Positions 24,736 to 32,135 of a stretch of DNA of 64,000 nt are shown one piece after another; the stretch's first letter is position 1; every line of letters begins with the position of its first letter. This DNA is from Streptomyces sp. SirexAA-E. GTDB lineage: Bacteria; Actinomycetota; Actinomycetes; Streptomycetales; Streptomycetaceae. A program made the position numbers and the translations under genes. The notes below the pieces were generated by a model, which saw only the letters and a list, made by a program, of their open reading frames with translations, did not search any database and was not told the DNA's origin. The stretch spans positions 2,356,001-2,420,000 of the forward strand of contig NC_015953.1 of the NCBI RefSeq assembly GCF_000177195.2, given 5' to 3'.

Positions 24736-25997
24736 CAGCTCTGTCCCGCCCCTTCGTACGCCCCGGTCTCCCGCGCCGTCGCCAACCGCCGCGCGATCTG
24801 CCCCTCGAGCAGGGACGGAACGCCGCCGAATGCCCCCGCGAGGTAGGAGTGGGTGAGGTCCTCATCCTCGCCCGGTTCCGCGTCCGTCAGCGGGTAGAGC
24901 TCGGTCGCCCCGTCCTTGTCCTTCTGCGTCAGCCACACCTGCCCGGGCTCCAGCAGCCGCCCCCCGCTGGGGGTGGTCAGCATCGTCGCGTCGTGGGAGG
25001 TAAAGACGAGCTGCGCACCCCTGGGATTCGCGAGGGGGTCGTGGAAGAGCCGCACAACCTCGGCGGCGAACCGGGAGTGCAGGCTGGCGTCGAGCTCGTC
25101 GATGAGCAGCACCGCGCCCTCGTCAAGGGCCAGCAGCAGCGGGCCCAGAAGGGCGAACCAGGAGCGGGTGCCGTAGGACTCCTCCGACCAGTCGAAGGCT
25201 ACGTCCCCGCCCGCCGACCGGTGGGTCAGTTTCACCGAGCTCTTCCCCGGGTCCTCCTGCACGACAGAGGCCCCTGTGATGCCGAGATCCGCGACCCTGA
25301 GAAGTTCCTGGATCCGCTGGGCGCGGTCCCCGGCGAGCTCCCGGGTCGTGAACGCCTCGCGCTGAGGGCGTTCGGCCTCCGGGTCGATCGACCACAGATT
25401 GCGCCGGAACCAGTGGAAAAGCGGGGAGAGCTGCGGATGGTTGTCCGTGCCGGCCGTGGAGAGCAGCAGGGCGTTCGGCCGGGTGCGGCGCACGAGTTGG
25501 GATCGGTCGCGGACTCGGCCGCCCGGCCACCTGTAGACCTCGGTCCGGGACGCGTCGCGGTCCAGCCACTCCTGGCGGCGGCCGCGCGGGTAGCTGTGCA
25601 GCCACTCGGACTCGACCCGGTCGGCGCCGAGCTCGAAGCCGTAAGTCCAGCGGATGGAGTCGATGACGATGTCAACCTCGAAGAAGGACGGTTCATCCTC
25701 GCTCTTCGGGTTCAGCGCGAAAACGTGACGGGGGACGCCCTCGTAGGACGCCCAGCGAGCGTAGGAGTTGAGCACCGCGTGCCGCATGTCGCTGAGGGCG
25801 CTGAGCACGTTCGACTTGCCGGAAGCGTTCGCTCCGAAAACGGCGAGGAGCGGGAAGACTCCCACGGTTCCGCCGCCCGCCAGCTCCACCGGGTTCGCCG
25901 ACCCGTCGACCCCGCTCTCGCCCTCGGGCGCGATGAAGGACAGTTCTTGTTCGTCACGCAGGGACCGCACGTTCGCCACGCGGAATCTCAGCAGCAC
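24735..25997 (-). CDS. AAA ATPase (AAA_15/AAA_21 type), partner of RloB
   Basis: A 420-residue ABC-like ATPase of the OLD/RecF-like superfamily. The N-terminus is LLRFRVANVRSLRDEQELSF, typical of this group. Walker A is FGANASGKSN (about 54-63), Walker B is AVLLIDELDASLH (about 293-305), and LVFTSHDATML supplies the switch His. No transmembrane segment. It would bind and hydrolyse ATP in the cytoplasm, probably gating the RloB effector encoded immediately downstream with a TGATG overlap. It is the first gene of the minus-strand series ATPase-rloB-hsdM-hsdS. The pair corresponds to restriction-linked ATPase/RloB genes described in other bacteria. Confidence 0.85.
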   Translation of the reverse strand: MLLRFRVANVRSLRDEQELSFIAPEGESGVDGSANPVELAGGGTVGVFPLLAVFGANASGKSNVLSALSDMRHAVLNSYARWASYEGVPRHVFALNPKSEDEPSFFEVDIVIDSIRWTYGFELGADRVESEWLHSYPRGRRQEWLDRDASRTEVYRWPGGRVRDRSQLVRRTRPNALLLSTAGTDNHPQLSPLFHWFRRNLWSIDPEAERPQREAFTTRELAGDRAQRIQELLRVADLGITGASVVQEDPGKSSVKLTHRSAGGDVAFDWSEESYGTRSWFALLGPLLLALDEGAVLLIDELDASLHSRFAAEVVRLFHDPLANPRGAQLVFTSHDATMLTTPSGGRLLEPGQVWLTQKDKDGATELYPLTDAEPGEDEDLTHSYLAGAFGGVPSLLEGQIARRLATARETGAYEGAGQS

Positions 25998-26147
25998 ACC
26001 GTCCTCCTCTCCGCATTCAGCCTAGTCGTGGCCTCTGACATCGGCCCGGCGGGTGGCACCTGGCCTGCGGTGCCGCCCCCGCGGACCGGAACATACCGTC
26101 CGGGACGGTCCGGTGGGAGGGTTTGGAGGATCTTGGTCCAGCTGCGC

Positions 26148-26390
26148 TCAGAGGCGGGTCGGGGCGAAGAGCTTCAGGGCCGCTGGGAGGACGACGACGG
26201 AGGGGCCGGGGTGGCGAGGGACTACGCGTGGTCAGCCTGGGGGTGGCGGGGGACAACAGTGTGGCCGGGATGCCGAAAGACTCGGCGAGAGCGGTGAAGT
26301 AGGGGCGGGCGAGCTCGGTGTGGGTGGTGGCGCCGACCGCGTCGGTCATGTACTCGCGCAGAACCCCGTAGCCGCCGTCGTTGACCACCG
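26148..26390 (-). pseudogene. C-terminal fragment of a thiamine-diphosphate enzyme
   Basis: Reading on the minus strand, VVNDGGYGVLREYMTDAVGA, TELARPYFTALAESFGIPA and, after a frameshift, PSVVVLPAALKLFAPTRL then stop match the C-terminal end of acetolactate-synthase-like ThDP enzymes, where the cofactor-binding N-D-Y-G region sits in VVNDGGYG. The rest of the gene is absent: sequence similarity ends near 26400. It is a broken chromosomal or cargo gene stranded next to the att remnant, perhaps truncated by element excision or integration. Confidence 0.6.
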
Positions 26391-26488
26391 GCCCCCCGTA
26401 CGGTCGAATCCCACATGCGTCCCACAAGACGCCTGATCACCTGTCAGCTAAGGGCTAAGTTGCAGGTCAAACGGGGTCTGAGCTATAT

Positions 26489-26543
26489 GCAATGGGCGCC
26501 TTCTAAGCGCTTGGCCGCAGGTTCGAGTCCTGCCGGGGGCGCA
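26489..26543 (+). other. Attachment-site remnant: 3' half of tRNA-Arg(UCU)
   Basis: The sequence contains an anticodon stem-loop GGCGC-CTTCTAA-GCGCT with anticodon TCT, then the variable region, the T arm GCAGG-TTCGAGT-CCTGC, the 3' acceptor strand CGGGGGC and GCA. The 5' half of the tRNA (acceptor 5' strand and D arm) is absent; the sequence upstream of about 26489 (AACGGGGTCTGAGCTATAT) does not fold as a D arm. A half tRNA of this kind marks the far end of an element that integrated into the 3' part of a tRNA gene. The intact copy should lie to the left of this window. Confidence 0.75.
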
Positions 26544-26692
26544 CATCGCGCACCGCAGTGAGGCCCTCCGATCCCGGGGGGCCTTCTCGCCGCCGGACGC
26601 ACACGAGAGGGCGGCCCGCAGAGTGCGCGTAAGCGCCCGGGCAACGCCCCTCACGGAGGCGAGCCCCCTCAGGAACCCCGCACACAGCAGGA

Positions 26693-26715
26693 CGCCCACG
26701 TCTTCGACGTGGGCG
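26693..26715. terminator. Hairpin terminator between tRNA remnant and MerR-like gene
   Basis: CGCCCACGTC-TTC-GACGTGGGCG, a 10-bp perfect stem. It lies 60 bp downstream of the MerR-like gene stop on the minus strand and downstream of the tRNA remnant on the plus strand, so it may serve both. Confidence 0.7.
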
Positions 26716-26776
26716 GAGGAGGACGTGCGAACGTCCTGCGGTGCGGGGTCCGTCGGTGGCCGGCGGGCGCGGCGCC

Positions 26777-27112
26777 TCAGGCCGCGGGTGGGCCGGGCGT
26801 CTGGGCGGTACGGCGGTATTCGGCGTTGATGCGCTGCGCCTCTTCGAGCTGGTCCTCGAGGATGACGATGCGGCAGGCGGCCTCGATGGGGGTGCCCTGG
26901 TCAACCAGCTCCCGGGCGCGGGCGGCCATGCGCAACTGGTAACGGGAGTAACGGCGGTGACCGCCCGCGGAGCGGAGCGGCGTGATGAGGCGGGCTTCGC
27001 CGACGGCGCGGAGGAAGCCCTGGGTGGTACCGAGCATCTCGGCGGCCCGGCCCATCGTGTAGGCGGGGTAGTCGTCGTCGTCGAGACGGTCGAACGAGTC
27101 GTCTGCTGTCAT
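26777..27112 (-). CDS. MerR-like / BldC-type winged HTH regulator
   Basis: A 111-residue regulator. The N-terminal winged helix-turn-helix (residues about 16-70) reads YTMGRAAEMLGTTQGFLRAV, then GEARLITPLRSAGGHRRYSR, a MerR-type DNA-binding fold. It is followed by a helix IVILEDQLEEAQRINAEYRR suitable for dimerisation. No metal- or ligand-binding Cys residues are present, so the effector is unknown. The N-terminus is acidic (DDSFDRLDDDDYP). My impression is that similar proteins are common in streptomycetes. It marks the start of the conserved chromosome to the right of the integrated element. Confidence 0.8.
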   Translation of the reverse strand: MTADDSFDRLDDDDYPAYTMGRAAEMLGTTQGFLRAVGEARLITPLRSAGGHRRYSRYQLRMAARARELVDQGTPIEAACRIVILEDQLEEAQRINAEYRRTAQTPGPPAA

Positions 27113-27174
27113 CGCACCTCTCTGTGGAACCCGTGTCGTGTCCGTGGAAACCCGTGTCCGTGGAAACCCGTGGA

Positions 27175-27206
27175 GGGGCCCTGGTGTCGGTCGACACCAG
27201 GGCCCC
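27175..27206. terminator. Strong hairpin upstream of the MerR-like gene
   Basis: GGGGCCCTGGTGTC paired with GACACCAGGGCCCC around a GGTC loop; 14 bp of perfect stem. It is preceded at 27126-27170 by short direct repeats of GTCCGTGGAAACCCGT (two copies plus a partial). It may be a terminator or a structured leader element. Confidence 0.6.
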
Positions 27207-27913
27207 GAAGGAACTGCTACACCATCGGCCGACCTTGATACCTCGTCGGCCTTCTTGTTCCGCGTCGGCTCACCGGAACGTGAGCGTGCGCGGGGATCGC
27301 GGATGCGTGACCGGAGACCACCTGCCTATCGATGTCCTGCGGTACCCGGGCCCAGTGAATCCGCCCGGGCGATCCTGATGGCGCTCAACTCCTCCGTTCT
27401 TCCCTCTGGATGAACTGCCTTACCTTGCGGAACTGCGAACTGCTGGCACTGCTGGCACTGCTTGCACTGCTCATACCGCTGGTACTGCGACTACTGGTAC
27501 TGCGACTGCTCCCGCGTGAACCGCGGGTCCTGCTCACGGCGGCCCCTGATCACTGCGGGCCACCCGGTCCGGCGGCCAGTCCCGTCGCCCGTCCTGCGTC
27601 TTCTCCGGCTTCGGAACTCCGCCACCGCACCGCACTGCGTACTGCCTGTACGGCTGCCCGGCAGTTCATCCCTGCCGGGCCTTGCTCGATCTCGGTTACA
27701 AGAGAAAACATACCCACAACGGTGCTCAATGTCTACTCTCGCCGCCATAGATTTCTGAGCGTCGAAAACGGAGGTAGTCGACCTCGTACAGAGAAGAGAC
27801 CCACAGCGGCCCCGCTCCGGCCGGAGGTGGGACCGGGTTAGCCGGCCGCATGCAGGGCAGAGGCACTCGGTATACAGAGCCGGCATTGACGACCCAGAGA
27901 CCGGGGTGACCTG
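27207..27913. other. Intergenic region with CTG-rich low-complexity tract
   Basis: About 700 bp with no gene I can support. At 27430-27515 the sequence is a run of near-repeats of GCACTGCTG/GGTACTGCGA, which in one frame would encode almost only Leu. The bases at 27685-27760 are AT-richer and could include a promoter for the ATP-binding protein gene that follows. Confidence 0.45.
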
Positions 27914-28306
27914 ATGGACACGATGAGCGTCAACGCCGCACTGGTGGATTCCGCAGCAGCCGTCGCCGAGACGCGCGACGCCACACGGGCCTTCCTCGCC
28001 TCACTGGAGCAGCCCGCCGTCGCACGCGAGGCCGCCGACACCGTCGTCCTGGTCGTCTCGGAGCTCGTCACCAACGCGCTGCGCCACGGCGGAGGTGCCT
28101 GCACGCTTCGTCTGACGGCCCACCGCGACACGATCGAGGTCGCCGTCGACGACCCCAGCCCCCGGGTGCCACGCATGCGCACTCCCGACCTGCGGGGCCG
28201 TGCCGGAGGGTTCGGCTGGCCCATGGTCAACGACCTCGCCGACGCCACCACCGTCGTCCGCAGGCCCGGGGGCGGCAAGACCGTGGGCGCCCTCCTCGGC
28301 CGGTGA
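27914..28306 (+). CDS. ATP-binding protein, RsbW-like serine kinase/anti-sigma family
   Basis: A 130-residue GHKL-type ATPase domain protein. The N box is VSELVTNALRHGG (about 49-61), the G1 region is VAVDDPSPRVP (about 77-87) and the G2 region is AGGFGWPMVNDLAD (about 97-110). This is the HATPase_c fold of the very large actinobacterial RsbW/SpoIIAB family; members bind ATP and control sigma factors or anti-anti-sigma factors. Length and absence of other domains are typical. Start at ATG 27914, with ATG 27923 as an alternative. No sigma factor gene is adjacent, so its partner is unknown. Confidence 0.85.
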   Translation: MDTMSVNAALVDSAAAVAETRDATRAFLASLEQPAVAREAADTVVLVVSELVTNALRHGGGACTLRLTAHRDTIEVAVDDPSPRVPRMRTPDLRGRAGGFGWPMVNDLADATTVVRRPGGGKTVGALLGR

Positions 28307-28706
28307 CGTCACGGCCCGGGTGTCCCGCGCCCGGCGCCCCGGTCCCGGGGGACGGGCCGGTGCGCCGGGCGGGGGGCATCAGGCACCGAGGCCCGTCACC
28401 GGCCGGTCTTCGCCCCCCGTTGCAGGCCCTGCGGCAGGTGGCGTCGGTGGCTTCCGCGTCGAGCTTCCGCATGGCGCTCCACCGGACCTTCGTGACCACC
28501 TTCTCCAGCTCCCGCGTCCGGGCGGGGACCTTCGGGGCGTACTGCTGGATCGTCTCGATCGGCGACGCGGCGAACGTGGCGCACGACATCCCCGTGGTGT
28601 TCCGGCAGCGGGTGTCCCGGCCCGTGTTCCGGCAGCGGGTGTCCCGGCCCGTGTTCCGGCAGCGGGTGTCCCGGCCCGTGTTCCGGCAGCGGGCGTCCAG
28701 GTCCAT
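28227..28706 (-). CDS. Hypothetical small protein with N-terminal Cys repeats (doubtful)
   Basis: From ATG 28706 this frame encodes DLDAR, then four 9-residue repeats of CRNTGRDTR type, then a helical-looking segment (SCATFAASPIETIQQYAPKV, then ARTRELEKVVTKVRW and SAMRKLDAEATDATCRRACN). Codons in that middle segment are G/C-ending almost without exception and the composition is protein-like. The last 27 codons overlap the ATP-binding protein gene antisense, so the true end, or even the frame, is uncertain; an internal ATG near 28590 could be the real start. I do not recognise the family. It follows the ABC exporter genes on the same strand. Confidence 0.35.
   Translation of the reverse strand: MDLDARCRNTGRDTRCRNTGRDTRCRNTGRDTRCRNTTGMSCATFAASPIETIQQYAPKVPARTRELEKVVTKVRWSAMRKLDAEATDATCRRACNGGRRPAGDGPRCLMPPARRTGPSPGTGAPGAGHPGRDVTGRGGRPRSCRPRACGRRWWRRRGR
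28597..28704. repeat. 27-bp tandem repeat, four units
   Basis: Four consecutive 27-bp units beginning GTGTTCCGGCAGCGGGTG at 28597, 28624, 28651 and 28678; the first three are identical and the fourth diverges at its end. The period is a multiple of three, so the copy number can change without breaking a reading frame. Confidence 0.9.
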
Positions 28707-28762
28707 GGCCACCGCCTGGCCGTTCCGGGTGGCCCCGGGGCCGGGCGCGCACGAGGGACGCG

Positions 28763-29614
28763 CTACGCGGCCGTGCCGGGCTCCGCCGCACGCGCCGCCC
28801 CCTCCGCGCCCAGGCCGGGTCCGGAGCGCCCTGGTGTGCCCCGCTTCCGTTCCCGTGGAAGGGCGTCGCGGGTACGCCGGCGGAAGACCAGGAATCCGGC
28901 GAGGCCCGCCCCGGTGAGCCAGAGGAGCTGGATCGCGAGGCCCTGGGCCACCGACGCGTGGGAGAAGGCAGCGGACATGCTGGCCTGGACGGCCCCGTAG
29001 GAGGGCAGGAAGCGCACCACGCCGCTGTCCGACCCCGAGCTGGAGAGGGGGTTCTGCAGGGCGAGGTCGATGATGCTGATCATCAGGATGGCGAACATGC
29101 CCTCCACCTCACGGCGGAGCACCGACCCGAAGACGACTCCGAGCGCCCCGTAGGTCAGGGCCGCGCAGAACAGCGCGGTGGCGAGCATGAGGGGCTGCCG
29201 GGGGGACCAGGCGAAACCGGCGGCGGCCGTGGCGTACGCGGCGACGGCGGCGCAGACCAGGGTGAGCGCCGCGAGCTTGGAGAGGACCAGGTGGAAGCGC
29301 GGGTATCCCGCCATCGCCAGGCGCCGGTCGAAGGCGCCGCCCGTGAAGGTGGCGGCGAACATCATGAAGCCGGCGATGAGGGTGACCGCGTTCAGCGCGC
29401 CGGTGATCTGTGTGAGGTGGTTGCCGGGCGGGGAGAGGATCTCGCCCGTGGCCCGCAGCCGGAACGGCGCCGGCCGGTCGGGGATGGTCAGGTAGGCCAG
29501 CGCGATCCAGACGGGGATGTACACGACCACCAGCAGCATCGCGAAGCGGTTGCGGGCGTGCCCGATCAGCGCGTACCGGGAGGCCGTGGCGAACAGGGCC
29601 CAGTGCCGCCTCAT
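28763..29614 (-). CDS. ABC transporter permease
   Basis: A membrane protein of about 283 residues, started at ATG 29614, which overlaps the stop of the ATPase gene (ATGA), rather than the longer open frame from 29671. About six hydrophobic segments are visible, including RFAMLLVVVYIPVWIALAYL, ITGALNAVTLIAGFMMFAAT, LAALTLVCAAVAAYATAAAG and ILMISIIDLALQNP. It has the layout of an ABC-2 type exporter permease. With the upstream ATPase it forms a two-component exporter; the substrate is unknown. The C-terminal tail after RRRTRDALPRERK is polar and low in complexity. Confidence 0.82.
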   Translation of the reverse strand: MRRHWALFATASRYALIGHARNRFAMLLVVVYIPVWIALAYLTIPDRPAPFRLRATGEILSPPGNHLTQITGALNAVTLIAGFMMFAATFTGGAFDRRLAMAGYPRFHLVLSKLAALTLVCAAVAAYATAAAGFAWSPRQPLMLATALFCAALTYGALGVVFGSVLRREVEGMFAILMISIIDLALQNPLSSSGSDSGVVRFLPSYGAVQASMSAAFSHASVAQGLAIQLLWLTGAGLAGFLVFRRRTRDALPRERKRGTPGRSGPGLGAEGAARAAEPGTAA

Positions 29615-30225
29615 GCCGCCGCCTCCGGATGCCGGTCCTGGGGCCGGAGGCGGCCGTCCTCCAGGCGCCACAGCTGGTCCAGCCGGTCGACGTCGTACGC
29701 CAGGTGGGAGACGACCAGCACCGAGCGTCCGGCGTCGCGCAGTCTCGTCGCCAGCTCCCAGAAGCGGAGATACGTCTCCCAGTCGAAACCCTGGTAGGGC
29801 TCGTCCAGCAGCAGCACGTCCGGATCGTGCATGAGGGCGAGGGTGAGGTTCAGCTTCTGCCGTGATCCGCCGCTGAGCCGTCCCGCCCGCCGGTCGAGGT
29901 ACTCGGTGAAGGCCAGCGTCTCCATCACTTCCTCGGCCCGCCGCAGGTCGGCGAGGCCGAAGGCGTGCCGGAAGAAGTCCAGGTGCTGGCGGACGGTGAA
30001 GGAGTCGTCGAGGACGACGGACTGCGGGCAGTAGCCGAACCTGCCTCTGTGGTGCACCGTCCCCCGGTCCGGGGAGAGTTCGCCGGAGAGGATCTTCAGC
30101 AGCGTCGACTTGCCCGCGCCGTTCTCCCCGACGATCCCGGCGAGTACTCCGGGGCGCAGCCGGAGGTCGACCCCCCGCAGGACGGCGTGCTGCCGGTAGG
30201 AGTGGTGCACATCTGTGACGTCCAT
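29611..30225 (-). CDS. ABC transporter ATP-binding protein
   Basis: A 204-residue nucleotide-binding subunit. Start at ATG 30225 behind GGAGCAGC; the open frame runs upstream to 30315 without similarity. Walker A is [11 protein letters not shown], the Q loop is FGYCPQSVVLDD, the ABC signature is RLSGGSRQKLNL, Walker B is DVLLLDEPYQGFDWET, and the switch His is in LVVSHLAYDVDR. It is coupled by ATGA overlap to the permease gene. It probably powers efflux; the acyltransferase gene upstream on the same strand suggests a lipid-related substrate, which is only inference. Confidence 0.88.
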   Translation of the reverse strand: MDVTDVHHSYRQHAVLRGVDLRLRPGVLAGIVGENGAGKSTLLKILSGELSPDRGTVHHRGRFGYCPQSVVLDDSFTVRQHLDFFRHAFGLADLRRAEEVMETLAFTEYLDRRAGRLSGGSRQKLNLTLALMHDPDVLLLDEPYQGFDWETYLRFWELATRLRDAGRSVLVVSHLAYDVDRLDQLWRLEDGRLRPQDRHPEAAA

Positions 30226-30346
30226 CGCGCTGCTCCGTCGTCCACGTCTTCCGGGTGGCGGCGGACCGGCCCCGCCTGTGTCCAACGAGCGGGCGTGGCA
30301 GGGGAAACGGCGCACCGACGGGTCCGTCCGACGGTGCCGGGCCGCC

Positions 30347-31660
30347 TCACGCCGGCGGCGTCTGCGCCAGCGCGCCCACGGCCTCCTCCCACAGTTCCGG
30401 CAGCAGCTCCCCCAGGGGCAGCGCCCGGTCGGCCACGAAGGACACCTCGGCCCAGCCGCCGAAGAACGACAGGCCCACGGCGAAGAGGTGTCCGGGCACG
30501 AGCAGGGGGAGCAGGGCGGTCCCCGTCACCTGGGTGTCACCCAGGCTGCCCTTGTCGGCGAGCGGCATGGAGGTGGCCATGACGTCGGTGACGCGCGGGG
30601 AGAACATGCTCCGCATGTACCACTCGGTCGGGCGGTTCGGCATGAAGCGGACCATGTCCTGGATGGCCTGCCGCCATGCCTCGCCCCGCAGCTTCCGGGT
30701 CCTCGCCATCACGCGGTCCAGTCGCCTCAGGGGCGCGTCGCCGTCCTCGGAGGCGTCCGCGCGTCCCGGCCCGGTCCCCAGGGGCAGTTCCAGGGGCACG
30801 GCGAAGCAGCGGTTGCCCCAGGTCTGCTCCTCGTCGGGGCGGCGCGCGTCGATGGGCACCAGCGCCGTCACCCGTGGGAGCGGTACGCCGGAGCGCTCCG
30901 ACCAGACCGGCAACGCCCCCGCGAGCGCCGCGAGATGGACGTCGTGGGCCGATCCGCCGCGCGCCGCGCCGATCCGGCGGAGGGTGTCCGCCGGTACGCG
31001 GCCGCGCCACAGCCGCCTCTCCCCCGTGGGCTCGAAGGGGATGGCGGGCCGGGCGCCGCGGACGACGAGGGAGCCCGCGACGAACTTCGCGGTCAGCCCG
31101 AGGACCGTCCCCACCCGCCGGGGCAGAGGGGCCGGGCGGCCCTGATTCGGCACCGGCCGGGCCGACGGCTCCCCCTCGCCCAGCAGGGCGCGGAACGTCA
31201 TCGCGGCGGCCGCACCGTCCTGGCAGGCGTGGTGGAAGCGGTAGCACACGGCGTACTCGTCGGCGGCGTGGCCGTGGATCAGCCAGACGCCCCAGTAGGC
31301 GCCGGGTGCGAACGGCGCGTTGAGCGCCAGGTTCAGGGCGGCGTCCCAGTCCTCGGGGCCGTCCGCGACCACCTCGTGGACCTGTCGGTCGACGGCGAAG
31401 TCCGCGTCCGGCCGCCAGCGGGGGCGCCGCGAGCCGCCCTCGACCCGGCTCGTCAGCAGGGGCAGGTGAGGCAGGCGCAGGCCCAGGTACGTGCGGAGGT
31501 CCGCCAGGCTCGGGGGCGGGCCGCTCAGATACGCGACGCCGCCGGCGTCCCAGCGGACGTCGGGGTGACGGCGTTCCATGCTGAGGAACGCGCGGTCGAC
31601 CGCGTGGGCCGGGTGGCGGGGGGCGGGGACCGACGGGGCTGACGGCGGGGTCACGGGCAT
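30347..31660 (-). CDS. WS/DGAT-type wax ester synthase/acyltransferase
   Basis: A 437-residue enzyme. Start at ATG 31660 (PVTPPSAPSVPAPRHPAHAV); the frame upstream to 31912 lacks similarity. The catalytic HHxxxDG motif is present as YRFHHACQDGAAA at about residue 147. The N-terminus has AVDRAFLSMERRHPDV and the C-terminal part MFSPRVTDVMATSMPLADK, LLVPGHLFAVGLSFFGG and EVSFVADRALPLG, matching the WS/DGAT and condensation-like fold. The family joins acyl-CoA to alcohols or diacylglycerol at the membrane face. It lies 120 bp upstream of an ABC exporter in the same direction and may form a transcription unit with it. Confidence 0.8.
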   Translation of the reverse strand: MPVTPPSAPSVPAPRHPAHAVDRAFLSMERRHPDVRWDAGGVAYLSGPPPSLADLRTYLGLRLPHLPLLTSRVEGGSRRPRWRPDADFAVDRQVHEVVADGPEDWDAALNLALNAPFAPGAYWGVWLIHGHAADEYAVCYRFHHACQDGAAAAMTFRALLGEGEPSARPVPNQGRPAPLPRRVGTVLGLTAKFVAGSLVVRGARPAIPFEPTGERRLWRGRVPADTLRRIGAARGGSAHDVHLAALAGALPVWSERSGVPLPRVTALVPIDARRPDEEQTWGNRCFAVPLELPLGTGPGRADASEDGDAPLRRLDRVMARTRKLRGEAWRQAIQDMVRFMPNRPTEWYMRSMFSPRVTDVMATSMPLADKGSLGDTQVTGTALLPLLVPGHLFAVGLSFFGGWAEVSFVADRALPLGELLPELWEEAVGALAQTPPA

Positions 31661-32056
31661 CGGGGACTCCAGTTCGTACCGACGGGGCGGGCGGGGGGCG
31701 CAGGGACGCGGGGAGGGCCGCCGGGCCGCCCCCGGAGCCGACGCGCCGGCCCGGACCGGATCAGCACGGTTTATACGCGGTCGCCGGGGCCGGCCGTGCC
31801 CGCCCGCGGGCCCCGGAGTGCGCCCTCGCCGCGCCGTACGTGCTCCGGTGTCCCGTACTCGGCGGCGCCCCGCCCCCGGGCGGCAACCCCTGGCCGTCGC
31901 CCACACGTTCACCCGAAGGAAGGACCCGGCCGGACGAGCCGCCCCGTCCGCGACGCGAGTGGTTCTTCCGGGCGCACTTCTTTCCCGACACGTGCGTCCA
32001 CCGGGTGCGCGGCCTCGGCGTCCGCGTGGTCTCCGGCGTGGTCGCGGCGCCGTGAA
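31661..32056. other. Intergenic stretch upstream of the acyltransferase
   Basis: About 395 bp of very GC-rich sequence between the acyltransferase start and the terminator of the NLP gene. It must contain the acyltransferase promoter, but I see no convincing promoter elements or conserved gene. Apparent frames here are shadows of GC bias. Confidence 0.4.
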
Positions 32057-32113
32057 GCGCCCCCGTGCGGAGGCCGGGCGCGCGGGTGCGCGCCGGCCTC
32101 CGCACGGGGGCGC
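32057..32113 (-). terminator. Very strong hairpin terminator of the NLP gene
   Basis: A perfect 21-bp stem: GCGCCCCCGTGCGGAGGCC at 32057 pairs with its exact complement ending at 32113, around a GC-rich loop. It lies 22 bp past the stop of the NPP1-type gene. Confidence 0.85.
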
Positions 32114-32135
32114 GGGTACCGGATGACTGGTGGCG

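Noticed and set aside
100..26425. CATGCGTCCC near 110 and near 26413 as direct repeats marking element ends
   Set aside because: Ten bases with no further matching flank are too short to call att sites; the tRNA-Arg half site at 26489-26543 is far better supported.
28303..28917. Plus-strand frame through the 27-bp repeats (VFRQRVSRP repeats)
   Set aside because: It starts inside the end of the ATP-binding protein gene, runs into the ABC permease gene antisense and has no ribosome site; the minus frame is more protein-like, though itself uncertain.
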